A stretch of 64,000 bases of DNA from Candidatus Brocadia sinica JPN1 (GCF_000949635.1 NZ_BAFN01000001.1:496001-560000); one strand, 5' to 3'; positions 21,837 to 31,473 are shown, numbered from the stretch's first letter. The notes: generated by a model not told the origin, from the letters alone. Program-made: numbers and translations.

Positions 21837-22397
21837 ATGACAAACAGCACAAAAACCAGCATGGCGCCGCTACAAATTTCCAATCATCTGGCCCGATTAG
21901 TGCTTGTCACTTTCATTTTAACGTTTATCGTGGTTAGAGTGCTTGTCATTTTAATTATGTCCCGGAGAATACCTGATCTCTACCTGCATTTGGGTGGAAC
22001 GCATGTTCACCATCTCAACTATGGCATTTTTCTCCTTGCCGGTGTTGGTGCATATCAGTTGTTCTGGCACCCGAGTGGGAGAAACCTAGAAATAGCTGCG
22101 ATAATTTATGGAAGCGGTATGGCATTAACATTTGATGAGTTTGGAATGTGGCTACATTTGGGAGGCCCTTACTGGCAACGGGCAAGTCTGGACGCTATAA
22201 CGGTAATTTCCGCCGTGTTCGGCCTGATTGCTTTCGCCCCTTCATTGAAACGGTTTCACTTTCAGCATTGGGCAGGAGCTTTTGTCATCACTGTAGCTGT
22301 AGGTATCTTCTTTTTTATGCTTTTGGAGTCATTTAAATACGTTGATAAAATCGTTATTCCGGTACTTCAGGAAATCGAGACCACATCACCCCCATAA
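21837..22397 (+). CDS. Conserved four-helix membrane protein
   Basis: I do not recognise a named family. The 186-residue protein has about five hydrophobic segments (about 20-42, 62-78, 85-100, 118-135, 148-168). Conserved-looking polar motifs are LHLGGTHVHHLNYGI and FDEFGMWLHLGGPYW, with paired histidines and Asp-Glu that could bind metal or lipid headgroups. It lies 60 bp after mprF on the same strand, which hints at a shared role in membrane lipid modification, but that is inference. Confidence 0.65.
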   Translation: MTNSTKTSMAPLQISNHLARLVLVTFILTFIVVRVLVILIMSRRIPDLYLHLGGTHVHHLNYGIFLLAGVGAYQLFWHPSGRNLEIAAIIYGSGMALTFDEFGMWLHLGGPYWQRASLDAITVISAVFGLIAFAPSLKRFHFQHWAGAFVITVAVGIFFFMLLESFKYVDKIVIPVLQEIETTSPP

Positions 22398-22463
22398 CAT
22401 CTTCACAGAAACAAAACGATTTGAGTTATTTATTGATTTGACTATATCGCGAAAGGATAAATC

Positions 22464-23519
22464 ATGAAAGTCTCCAAAAGCATCTTCTTTGGTCTTATGT
22501 CAGCATTACTTACCGCCTCTATAGCACCGGCAGAGTCACATGAAATACTTATACCACAAGTAAAACCGATCTTTCTCTCTCCTTCCCTTAACAGCCAAAG
22601 CCCTTTCTCTGCCTTCACAGCCTCGAATATAAATGACAATCCGGAGGATTCCCAATTTAAAAAGCTCAAACGCTGGTATGAAACAACGACCCAAAGGAGT
22701 TCTACTTTTACCGTGGGCTTTCAACCATACGGAGTGGCCTTTGATGGTACCAACATCTGGGTAACGAATTCCGGGAGCATCAGCATTACAAAACTAAGGG
22801 CAAGTGATGGCACTGTGCTTGGCACCTATGCCGTGGGCTACATCCCAAGAGGTGTGGCCTTTGATGGCGCTAACATCTGGGTGGCAAATTCCGGCAGCGA
22901 CAGCATAACAAAGTTGAGAGCAAGTGACGGAACCGTGCTCGGCACCTATGCCGTGGGCTTCTATCCCTATGGGGTGGCCTTTGATGGGGCAAATATCTGG
23001 GTAACAAATTCTGGCAGTAACGATGTGACAAAATTGAGGGCGAGCGATGGAACCGTGCTTGGCACGTATACCGTGGGTTTGAACCCAAGAGGAGTGATCT
23101 TTGACGGCACTAACGTGTGGGTGGCAAATTCTAACAGCAATAACATAACAAGGCTGAGGGCAAGTGACGGGGTTGTACTCAACACCTATGCTGTAGGTTG
23201 GATCCCAAAATGGATAGTCTTTGACGGTGCCAATATTTGGGTAACAAATTATGGCAGTAGCAATGTGACAAAGCTGAGGGCAAGTGACGGAAACGTACTC
23301 GGTACCTATACCGTGGGAATTTACCCGTATGGGATAGCCTTTGATGGTGTTAATATCTGGATTACGAATGCCGGCAGTAACGATGTAACAAAAATGAGGG
23401 CGAGTGACGGCGCCGTGCTCCGTACCTATGGTGTAGGCATCAACCCAAGGGGCGTGGTCTTTGATGGGACCAGCATCTGGGTAGTAAGCTATGACAGTGG
23501 TATGATAACGAAACTGTAA
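22464..23519 (+). CDS. Secreted seven-repeat beta-propeller protein (YncE/YVTN-like)
   Basis: A 351-residue exported protein. The ATG has gaaagga 6 bases upstream (22451-22457), and a signal peptide (MKVSKSIFFGLMSALLTAS) follows. From about residue 85 there are seven repeats of 40 residues, consensus VGxxPxGVAFDGxNIWVTN and SGSNDVTKLRASDG. Seven blades of this size make a complete YVTN-type propeller. No enzyme motif is seen, so a binding or surface role is likely. It lies 107 bp upstream of an ABC permease gene, on the same strand. Confidence 0.85.
   Translation: MKVSKSIFFGLMSALLTASIAPAESHEILIPQVKPIFLSPSLNSQSPFSAFTASNINDNPEDSQFKKLKRWYETTTQRSSTFTVGFQPYGVAFDGTNIWVTNSGSISITKLRASDGTVLGTYAVGYIPRGVAFDGANIWVANSGSDSITKLRASDGTVLGTYAVGFYPYGVAFDGANIWVTNSGSNDVTKLRASDGTVLGTYTVGLNPRGVIFDGTNVWVANSNSNNITRLRASDGVVLNTYAVGWIPKWIVFDGANIWVTNYGSSNVTKLRASDGNVLGTYTVGIYPYGIAFDGVNIWITNAGSNDVTKMRASDGAVLRTYGVGINPRGVVFDGTSIWVVSYDSGMITKL
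22715..23515 (+). repeat. Tandem 120-bp coding repeat (7 units)
   Basis: The blades of the propeller protein are exactly 120 bp at DNA level, for example the ttygaygg motif recurs at about 22740, 22860, 22980, 23100, 23220, 23340 and 23460. Unit identity is high enough that slippage or unequal crossover could change copy number. Confidence 0.85.
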
Positions 23520-23626
23520 ACGGGCAGTGGCGACTCCCTGTTGTCTTCTGTCTAACCATGAACATTCAATGTTTGTCCTTCTGTAACATGCAATGAAAAT
23601 TTATTATTGGATCAAAAAGCACTTCC

Positions 23627-24451
23627 GTGGGTAAATTATTTCAAAAAACGGTGAATCGAGGATTTGAGGGCATTAATTACGTTTTTTCCTTCGTCCTGAT
23701 TGCCTTTATGTTTTTAATCATTGGGTCACTGTTCTTTACCACAACCCCTACTGCTTTTTTCCAACAAATGAGCAGTCGTATAGTGCTTCTCTCCATTGCC
23801 GTGACATTCGGCTCCTCTTTTATGGCTTCTCTGATAGTTTTTGTTTTCAGTGTACCAACTGCATATGTACTTTCCCGAAAGACCTTCTGGGGAAAACGTG
23901 TCCTGGAGACTGCGGTGGTTGACTTGCCTCTGTCTTTCCCACCCGGCGTTGATGGTCTCATTCTTCTCCTTTTGTTATCCAAGACGGGCATCCTGGGTAA
24001 ATTTCTCGAACATTTTCATGTCCATGTGCCTTACACCTTTGCGGCTGTGGTCCTGGCCAAACTCTTTGTAAGTATACCCTTCATGATCAGCTTCGTTCGG
24101 GAGGCATTTGATCGTGTAGACAAAAACATTGAGAACGTGGCATATACTTTAGGGGCGAGCTCATTTCAGATATTCTACAAACTGACGTTTCCTCTATCTA
24201 TATGGGGAGTACTGAAGGGACTTGTCATGGCCCTTTCAAAGAGTTTGGGTGAGATTGGAGCCACCTTAATCCTGGCTGGGGGTTTAACCTCTTCTACCGG
24301 CACCATGTCGGTATTGATCTATTTTGCAACTCAGAAAGGGGAGATGGATAAGGCCATCGCCCTTGCCATTATCCTTGAATTTCTGACGTTTATCTTATTG
24401 ACCATTATAAAATTCTTCTTTAAAGAAACTACCCATAAAATCCATGCATAA
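23627..24451 (+). CDS. ABC transporter permease, molybdate/tungstate type
   Basis: A 274-residue permease with about six membrane helices. The cytoplasmic EAA loop reads ENVAYTLGASSFQIFYKLTFPL, and DLPLSFPPGVDGLILLLLL plus KSLGEIGATLILAGG match ModB/WtpB/CysT-type oxyanion permeases. The start is a GTG. It overlaps the ATPase gene by 8 bp. No periplasmic binding protein gene is adjacent; the gene upstream encodes a beta-propeller. Molybdate or tungstate is more likely than sulfate, but not certain. Confidence 0.8.
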   Translation: MGKLFQKTVNRGFEGINYVFSFVLIAFMFLIIGSLFFTTTPTAFFQQMSSRIVLLSIAVTFGSSFMASLIVFVFSVPTAYVLSRKTFWGKRVLETAVVDLPLSFPPGVDGLILLLLLSKTGILGKFLEHFHVHVPYTFAAVVLAKLFVSIPFMISFVREAFDRVDKNIENVAYTLGASSFQIFYKLTFPLSIWGVLKGLVMALSKSLGEIGATLILAGGLTSSTGTMSVLIYFATQKGEMDKAIALAIILEFLTFILLTIIKFFFKETTHKIHA

Positions 24452-25523
24452 ATTGCAATTGATCAATGTATCTAAAAGCTTTGGGTTACATGCAGTCTTG
24501 AGAAATTTATCACTCGAAATTTTTCCAAATGAATTATTTATAATCCTTGGTAGCAGCGGGTGTGGGAAAACAACCCTACTTCTTGGTATCCTTGGCTTAC
24601 AGCAATTTGACAGCGGTCAGGTAATTATCGATGGAATAGATGTTACAAATCGTAGTCCTGGTGCACGCAACATTGGGTATGTACCACAAAATTACGCCCT
24701 TTTCCCCAATTATACGGTCTTTGAAAATATAGCCTTTGGGTTGCGGTTGCGCAAGGTTTCGAAAAATATCATACAAGCAAAGGTTAGACAAATTATTGAT
24801 GATTTTGGCTTGCAGGGACTTGAATACCGTTTCCCATCTCAGTTGAGTGGAGGGCAGATGCAGAGAGTGGCCTTGGCGAGGGCATTGATTATTGAACCAA
24901 CGCTTCTATTATTGGATGAACCGGTAAGTGCCCTGGATATAGAAACACGACAAAAGATCAAGGCAGAACTGAAAGAGCTTCAAAAGAAGTTACACATCAC
25001 CTTGGTCTATATTACGCACGATCAGCAGGAAACATTGGAGTTGGCAGACCAGCTTGGTATTTTAAACAATGGCACAATAGAGCAATTTGGAAGTCCTGAT
25101 GAGGTTTTCTATAAGCCTAAGACTTTATTTGTTGCCCGATTTCTGAACACAGAGAATATGCTGAAAGGAAAAATCCTTCATAAATTTGGAAAGAAGGCAA
25201 CTATTCAGGTAAATGACATAGTTCTAAATACATATACTTCCTTAGAATTATCAGAGGGAGATCAGGTGACGGTCTGCATTCGTCCCGGTGCTATCCATCT
25301 TAGTACCCATCACAGACAACCGGGCAGAAACGTTTTTGCCGGAACGATAGAATCCATTCATCCCATTGGAAGGGATCTCGAAGTAAAGGTGTTAGTTGCC
25401 CCGCATGAAATTCTTAAAACACGCATAAGCCGGATCGTGGCCAAGGAGCTAAAGCTCACCCATGGAATGCCAGTCAGTCTCTCGATCGATGAGGCATTTG
25501 TTCATCTAATTCCAGTTCAATAA
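24444..25523 (+). CDS. ABC transporter ATP-binding protein, molybdate/tungstate type
   Basis: A 359-residue ATPase. Walker A is GSSGCGKTT (about residue 36), the Q-loop is GYVPQNYALFPNYTVFEN, the signature is QLSGGQMQRVALARAL, Walker B is LLLLDEPVSALD and the switch histidine is in YITHDQQE. A C-terminal TOBE-like region (about 280-359) fits oxyanion importers (ModC, WtpC, CysA). It is coupled to the permease by overlap. The convergent phosphate transporter gene ends 24 bp beyond its stop. Confidence 0.88.
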   Translation: MHKLQLINVSKSFGLHAVLRNLSLEIFPNELFIILGSSGCGKTTLLLGILGLQQFDSGQVIIDGIDVTNRSPGARNIGYVPQNYALFPNYTVFENIAFGLRLRKVSKNIIQAKVRQIIDDFGLQGLEYRFPSQLSGGQMQRVALARALIIEPTLLLLDEPVSALDIETRQKIKAELKELQKKLHITLVYITHDQQETLELADQLGILNNGTIEQFGSPDEVFYKPKTLFVARFLNTENMLKGKILHKFGKKATIQVNDIVLNTYTSLELSEGDQVTVCIRPGAIHLSTHHRQPGRNVFAGTIESIHPIGRDLEVKVLVAPHEILKTRISRIVAKELKLTHGMPVSLSIDEAFVHLIPVQ

Positions 25524-25547
25524 AAATTGATGACAAAGGAGAAACCT

Positions 25548-26669
25548 TTATAACTTACCTAATATCCAATATATGCTACCGCTAAATATAGCAGCAATGG
25601 GTAAGGTTGTGAACCATGATAAAAGTATCTCCAGGACGATACGAATGTTTATACGCCCCGTGGCCAAACCTATGCCAAAAAGAGACCCCACTGATACGTG
25701 TGTTGTGGATACTGGCATCCCAAACTTGCTGGCAAATATCACCAGAATACCCGTAACAAGGTTTGCAGTAAAGCCCTGGCCGTGATTTAACTTTGTGATT
25801 TTATTACTCATCGTTTCAGCCACTTTTCTGGCATTCAAAAGACCACCGGCAGCCATTCCACCAGCGACTGCCAGCATACCCCAGTGCACTGGCAAGCCTT
25901 TAATTAATAACAGGAGAGCCACAATCTTGGGCGTATCATTAAGACCCCGCGCAAAACTCACAACTCCAGCAGAGCAAAAGTGTAAATAATCTAACGATTT
26001 CTGGCTATTCATACCAAGGAAATACCCTTTATAAATTTCCCGGCAATTTTCCTGAGTATCAATAGTAATACCAATAGTGCTACTGTATTTCACTGAAAGA
26101 GGAGCGGCAGGCTTACATGATGGAATTACTTTTCCCCGCTCACCAACACAGAGACACCATTCCTTTGTTATGCCGGAATGAATACGAATCCTACGGAAAA
26201 TAATATAAAGAATGCTGCCGAAAGCTATCGCAATAACAGGACTGAGTAAAAGCGGGAGGAAAAAGGTACTACCCAAAACGGCAAAGTTTACCTGTAAACC
26301 TATGGCAGTAAAACCGGCACCAACCAGAGCGACCGTCAGGCTGTGTGTAGTCGAGATGGGGAACCCCGTTACTGTTGCAACCATAACAGTCATAGCAGCG
26401 CCAATCGTTACAGCGGTAACAAATTCAGGAGAGTCCGCAATCGTATGAGGAAGCAGATTTTTACCGGAAAAAGTGGTTACAAGGCCGTATGCAATGAATA
26501 TCGAAGTCAGTGAGCCTGCAAATGTTGTAATGGTTGCCCACCAGATTGCATATTTATAATTGGTGGTCCTGCTTCCAAAAAGTGTAGCGACCCCTTTAAA
26601 GTTGTCGTTGGCGCCGTTTGAATATGCAAGGAAGCATGTAGCTGAAAAAAGGATTATTAACATTACCAT
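25548..26669 (-). CDS. PiT-family inorganic phosphate transporter
   Basis: A membrane transporter of 373 residues when started at the ATG at 26669 (MVMLIILFSATC). The signature GANDNFKGVATLFGSR occurs near the N-terminus, and its second copy ARGLNDTPKIVALLL in the second half, both typical of Pit phosphate:cation symporters. GFPISTTHSLTVALVGAG and GMPVSTTHVSVGSLFG are the paired internal repeats. The frame stays open 48 codons further upstream, but that part translates a CACAGAGACACAGAG-type low-complexity intergenic sequence and is not credible as protein. Confidence 0.92.
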   Translation of the reverse strand: MVMLIILFSATCFLAYSNGANDNFKGVATLFGSRTTNYKYAIWWATITTFAGSLTSIFIAYGLVTTFSGKNLLPHTIADSPEFVTAVTIGAAMTVMVATVTGFPISTTHSLTVALVGAGFTAIGLQVNFAVLGSTFFLPLLLSPVIAIAFGSILYIIFRRIRIHSGITKEWCLCVGERGKVIPSCKPAAPLSVKYSSTIGITIDTQENCREIYKGYFLGMNSQKSLDYLHFCSAGVVSFARGLNDTPKIVALLLLIKGLPVHWGMLAVAGGMAAGGLLNARKVAETMSNKITKLNHGQGFTANLVTGILVIFASKFGMPVSTTHVSVGSLFGIGLATGRINIRIVLEILLSWFTTLPIAAIFSGSIYWILGKL

Positions 26670-26843
26670 GTTCTTAATGTCTTTGTGTGCGATATGCTTT
26701 TCGCATCTTTTCTCTGTGTCTCTGTGCCTTTGTGGTGAATTTTCCATTCCCAGGCGTTTCTGTTGGGTGCGCTCCGCTTCACCCAACCTACAGAGGGTTA
26801 CAACAAGTGTCACAGAGTCGAAGTAATAACAATGTAAATTCTG

Positions 26844-28004
26844 TTACTTCATTAATTCCACTGATGTAGAATAAAAAGGCACTGTAACCTTACTGAGGGG
26901 TATGGGTACTTCATCGGCCTTCTTGGGGAATATTAAATATTCAATCATATCCAGTCGCAATGTTAGCTTTTTAAAGGCTGCATTACGTGGAATTTTATAC
27001 TTGTAATAAAATGATTTACACTTTCCTGGCATTAATCTCTCATCTTTTACCTCGGTAGGGTATGTGAGGAACTCAAATGTCCGTGTGATAAAATATTCCT
27101 TCAACCCCATCTCCCTTCCATTTTCATCCAGTACCGCCACACGGGCGGCAATGCCCCTGACCGGTCAGCCTGTTGGTACGCGATGCCCAGCCCCAGTATT
27201 GGTAACCCTTATTTCACCCTTTACTTTATCTCCAATTTTATAAGCATCCTTTTCCATTTTCAATTCTACTTTAAGGGCATTTCTTAATTCGTCCGGGTTG
27301 CGAGAACTTTTCTGATCATGCATTCCATAAACACACTTTGGTCTTCCCAGTGAGGCAAACCCTTCTTTCCTCAGCATATGACAATCCTGGCATGTCTCCT
27401 TTTTACCAGATTTTATGTACTCATCGCTGGTATAGCATGTCTTTTTAATCCGTGCCCGTGGAAAGCCCCATGAATGACACGTGTAACAGAACTCAGACTT
27501 TTGAAAAGATGGATCGTATTTACCAGAGTGTGGCGCTTCCCCTTCTTTTATCTCTCGGGGTCCGTACAGGGTCTTATTCCTTAAGTGACACACCACACAC
27601 GTTACCCCTTCTTTTATAAGCATTGTATCAAAATCCCGATTTTTTATTGCAACAAAAGGTAGAGGTCCCGTTTCTTTAAAACCCCGTAAAATTTTGGGTT
27701 TCTGTTCCAGCATGGGGAAATGACAATTGGAGCAAAAGGGTGGATTATTCCTTACCGTCCAGCATGCCTGAAAGACGGGGCTTGTCGATGACTTGCTGTG
27801 CATGGATTCCCGCCACTGGTCATAAATTTCCTGGTGACAATCCTTACATGAGTCGGCGCTATGTAAAGGGATGCCTGGTGGTAACTCTAATCGAGGAATA
27901 TAATTTGACGGGCCAATAAATGTAACACATGCATCATTGCCCCATAAAACACGGGGCACGGTTATACCAACAACGAATACCAGGATTATTTTAAACATGT
28001 TCAT
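26844..28004 (-). CDS. Secreted pentaheme c-type cytochrome, interrupted by one TGA
   Basis: An exported cytochrome with a signal peptide (MNMFKIILVFVVGITVPRVL) and five CXXCH sites: CKDCH, CSNCH, CVVCH, CYTCH and CQDCH. A C-terminal Ig-like domain begins around residue 240 with VTNTGAGHRVPTG. There the frame meets a TGA (27165-27167) and continues at once as PVRGIAARVAVLDENG to a stop at 26844. The two parts (27165-28004 and 26844-27140) are one gene. A strong ribosome binding site (aaggagga) precedes the ATG. It lies 132 bp downstream of the redox-barrel fusion gene, so an electron-transfer partnership is plausible. It could be a pseudogene, a truncated but functional heme domain, or a sequence error. 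Confidence 0.8.
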
Positions 28005-28022
28005 GTCTATTTCCTCCTTACG

Positions 28023-28094
28023 GCTGGTTTAATCTTGCAGATTGAACCAGCGCAGGGTTCATCCCCTGCCATTGGCCGATCACAAGGAATCGGC
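28023..28094 (-). other. Three consecutive hairpins in the gap before the cytochrome gene
   Basis: Within 72 bp there are three inverted repeats: GCTGGTTTAATC / GATTGAACCAGC (28023-28051, one T-G mismatch, 5-nt loop), GCAGGG / CCCTGC (28052-28069) and GCCGAT / ATCGGC (28075-28094). The first ends about 10 bp before the cytochrome ribosome binding site on the minus strand. They could form an mRNA processing or attenuation element, or be a small palindromic repeat. No T-run follows, so it is not a classical terminator. Confidence 0.5.
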
Positions 28095-28136
28095 GCTACT
28101 TTTTTGCCAAAAGTGTCAAAATATTTTCTAAAGCAC

Positions 28137-30503
28137 CTAAAACTCAATTTTTAAACCAAAGCTGGTAAGAAAGGCATCATAATCGCCCAAGAGTAACGGC
28201 TCGGCCCTGTCGTTCTGCAAAAGATACCGTGAATTAACAAAGAACGACAGAACCGTATCAGGCGATCGCAGATACTTGTAATCAATTCCCATAAAAGGCG
28301 CTGATTGAATGAAATCTGCATTATGTGATTCAGAGAAAAACTTACCATCGACTGCTAAGAAGGTATTCCCCACATCAAAATACATCTTAGACCTGAGCCG
28401 ATAAAGTAATGGATAGCCGTATGTCAGGGAAACGGCATTCACATCAAAATCCATATTATTGGCATCATTTGTTTTACGTCTATATTGATACAGCGAATAT
28501 CCCAGGGAGACCTTATGATTGTAAGGTAAATCAGAGGAAACACCTATCCCTCCATGGGAAATGCTTCCCTTTTTTCCAGCCCCTTCCTCCGTTCTGACAC
28601 CAAAGAAAGGTTCTATAAAACCAGGCTCCTGAACGTTGTCTGCCCTTGAACTTTCTATCTGTCGTAAATAATCCAGGTCCGCAAAAAGCCTTGTAAAAGA
28701 AAGGATTCCTGGAAATGGATAGTCAAGGTGCAGTCGTACCCCCTCCCTATTTTGTGGATACTTCTTTGCATCATGAAGCTGCCAACTATCCGCATACGTT
28801 GTAAAATAGGGAAGCTCATAAAAGAGACCCGGAGGTTGGACATCATCGGGTCTTTCCATCTTTATCACAAAGGGATCATATTTTGGTTCAACAAATATGC
28901 CTTCCAGGTTAAAACTTGCCCTCCCGATGGTGCCACTAACGCCTGTATTAAACAGATTTCCATGAACGTCCACTCCATCACTTCTAATTGGCCGATAAAT
29001 ACTATGGGCATAGGCAGCCCATACCTTATAGGTCGGTAGAAAATTATACGAGTAATCAGCACCAAGGACAAACTCGTCCTGCCTCCCTACTTTATTGTAA
29101 GGAGCTTCCCACCGTACAGAATTGCCATCCACCGTACCCTGTAAGGGCGAATCTATTTCTGATGTCGATGCACCTCTATTAAACGGGCTCATAAAGTTGA
29201 AGCCAAATTTCATATCTTCATATTCCCTTCCCAGATAGAATCCACCCAACCAACTGGTAGAGTCTGAATCTTCGGGTAATTCTGCAAAGTATACCTCGTA
29301 CAAGGTTGATGGGATAAAGAAGGGATTATAAAATCGCCTGACAACGTTGACTCCATAAAATGGCAAATAATCCGGTCCGTAAAAGGTCGGATTGGGTTCG
29401 CCTTTGAGTACGTAGTCACCAACGTGCAGTGGGGTAAATGCGCCCACGGACATAGTCGTGTCTAAGGGTTGGTACCGAGCCCAGAACGTATTGAGTGAGA
29501 CGTCGTTTGAGTGTCCTACAAAGGGATTAGAAAAATACGGCGGGGTAACACCCCAGATATCACCTACCCCGACATCGCCACCCAGACCATACGCATCCAC
29601 CTCCAGACCCATGGTCCAATCCTCCGACATATCCGCATAGACACCTGCCCTTGCCCTTGTTGTTATTGCCGCTCCTTCTTCAATGGAAAATACATTTAGT
29701 GGTCTCGGTAGTGTATATGTTGGTTCCCACTCCTTGTGCATCCTCTGGGTAAGAAATCCCATTGTATAATCAAATGCGCCTTGAGTTTTTGCAGTATCGC
29801 CTTTGAAGTCAACGCCGATACCCGTTGCTATAGACTCGATGCTAAAATTAGTCCTATATCTATCCGATTCGGGTTTTGTCTGAAACCAACTGGATTCTGG
29901 CTTTATCTCTTGAAGTGCATCGGCAACCTTATCCATGTCCAATCCAAGCATAGGGGATCTGAGGTATTTATCCCTTATGTCTTCAGTCTTACGTTTACTT
30001 GTACCAATCCTTTCCAGTTCTTTTCTGAGTATCCAGATGCGTGTACCAGGACCACTGCTAAAGGTTACAAGGCCGCTTTTGTCCACGACAAAAGTATTTG
30101 TTTGTGGTCAGGTCTCCGAAATATATTCACCTACGTAATCCTTTACTACCTTAAAATCTGTATCTATCAGGTATGGATAAGGAATGTCTACCCTCTCGGC
30201 AAATTCAACGGTTTGATAGGTCTTGGTTAACATACTTATGGCAAGAATTTCAATATCATAATCTTCCATGAGTCCTTGCATAACCTTTGCCCTGCCTTCA
30301 CAACCGCTACAATAATCAGAAAACCAGATAATGACGGGCTTTACACCTCGATATGCAGACAGCGTAAAATCTTTGCCCCGGGTGCTGGGAAGTGGAAAAT
30401 CTGGGGCTTCAGTACCAACCTGTATGGTGTCTGCGCAGACTATACCAGGTATGGCGATAGAAATAATAAGGTAGGAAGAGAATAAAGATAACCACAGTTT
30501 CAC
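28137..30503 (-). CDS. Thioredoxin-fold domain fused to outer-membrane beta-barrel, interrupted by one TGA
   Basis: I place the start at the GTG 30503 (ggaggt 10 bases upstream), giving a signal peptide KLWLSLFSSYLIISIAIPG. Residues about 28-165 form an AhpC/TlpA-like fold (GTEAPDFPLPSTRGKDFTL, FSDYCSGCEGR with a CxxC, then TFVVDKSGLV). A TGA at 30108-30110 falls just before PQTNTFVVD, in frame. The rest (28137-30086, about 650 residues) continues without a break into a long region of alternating aromatic strands ending in SFGLKIEF, typical of outer-membrane barrels. N-terminal extension to 30668 would translate a palindromic repeat and is rejected. A pentaheme cytochrome follows. The barrel family is not recognised. 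Confidence 0.7.
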
Positions 30504-30523
30504 CTGAAAAATACCTCCTGCAC

Positions 30524-30660
30524 TGTCATTCTGAGCCCTTCGCTTTTTGTCATTCTGAGCACATTCACGGAGTTTACACTGAGCGAAGCGAATGTATTCA
30601 GTGTAAACTCCGCGAAGAATCTCGTTTGGCGAGACCCTTCGCCTTCGGCTCAGGGTGACA
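30524..30660. repeat. REP-like palindromic element
   Basis: The motif TGTCATTCTGAGC occurs at 30524-30536 and 30548-30560. An inverted near-copy, GCTCAGGGTGACA, is at 30648-30660. Between them is a perfect 15-bp inverted repeat, CGGAGTTTACACTGA (30568-30582) and its complement (30598-30612), with a 15-nt loop. The element lies in the 5' region of the redox-barrel gene. It looks like a non-autonomous palindromic repeat. Confidence 0.75.
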
Positions 30661-30700
30661 TTTTTCATTATCCTTTGTGATCCAGAGACTCATGGATGTT

Positions 30701-31333
30701 TCATTTCATTAACTCCGCTGAGATTACTACAAATAATCCTTTCCCAAAGCCTTCTTCAATGGGTTCGAGACTTTGAATCTTATCTGGATTTTTGAAAATG
30801 GTTTGAATAATTTTAAATTTTCCAAATTTAAAATCCCTCAGCCAATTCAAAACCTGATTTATTGGATAAAATTTAGCATTCTTATAAAATTTACTTTTCT
30901 TTGTTTTCTCTCTATAACGCCTTCCCAGAGGGCATTCTTCGTCCAGCATTCCTATTATTGTTTTTCCAGCAGGTCTAAGAATTCTTTTAATTTCTCTTAT
31001 CGCTTGTAAAGGATTTACTAGAAAACAAAACGTTGTCACCATGAGCGCAAAATCAAAGGAATTTTCACGGAATGGAAGATCTTCGGCTTTTGCCACGTAA
31101 ACATGAATTCCTCTCTTCCTTGCAATTTCAGCCATTGCCTTTGCAGGCTCAATGCCAATTTTTATTCCAAATGGGGTACAAAAACGACCCGTCCCGATTC
31201 CAATTTCTATTCCTTCCCCTGTTTCAGGTATGAACTTCCTAACGGCTTCTACTTCCAATTTATAAACCCACTTATGAGTCACGAACCACTCATCGTATTC
31301 AGTAGCTGCCTCTTCAAAAATATTCGTATCCAT
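30701..31333 (-). CDS. Class I SAM-dependent methyltransferase
   Basis: A 210-residue methyltransferase. Motif I is GIEIGIGTGRF (about residue 40). The acidic motif II region is IGIEPAKAM, and KAEDLPFRENSFDFALMVTTFCFL covers motifs III-IV as in the UbiE/Methyltransf_11 group. The C-terminal part has no substrate signature I recognise. It stands alone, with gaps of 140 bp or more on both sides, so its substrate cannot be inferred from context. Confidence 0.85.
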   Translation of the reverse strand: MDTNIFEEAATEYDEWFVTHKWVYKLEVEAVRKFIPETGEGIEIGIGTGRFCTPFGIKIGIEPAKAMAEIARKRGIHVYVAKAEDLPFRENSFDFALMVTTFCFLVNPLQAIREIKRILRPAGKTIIGMLDEECPLGRRYREKTKKSKFYKNAKFYPINQVLNWLRDFKFGKFKIIQTIFKNPDKIQSLEPIEEGFGKGLFVVISAELMK

Positions 31334-31412
31334 TAAATTGGGACACAGATTTTCACAGTATTATAGGGCACGTCGCACCTTGCCCCTACAAGTTTTTAAT
31401 ATCATGATAATC

Positions 31413-31440
31413 GTTCGACTGAGCGCTCACGACGAAGTCT
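31413..31440. repeat. Dispersed 28-bp repeat, copy 2
   Basis: One mismatch to 19115-19142, same orientation. It lies in the gap between trmO and the methyltransferase gene. Confidence 0.75.
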
Positions 31441-31473
31441 GCGTTCATTTGCATCCAAAATAAAATTTTCGAA

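Noticed and set aside
25535-25549. AAAGG-agaaa-CCTTT inverted repeat between the convergent ABC ATPase and phosphate transporter genes
   Set aside because: Stem of only 5 bp without a T-run; too weak for a terminator call.
26690-26813. N-terminal extension of the phosphate transporter
   Set aside because: It translates a low-complexity cacagagacacagag sequence; the conserved protein begins at the ATG 26669.
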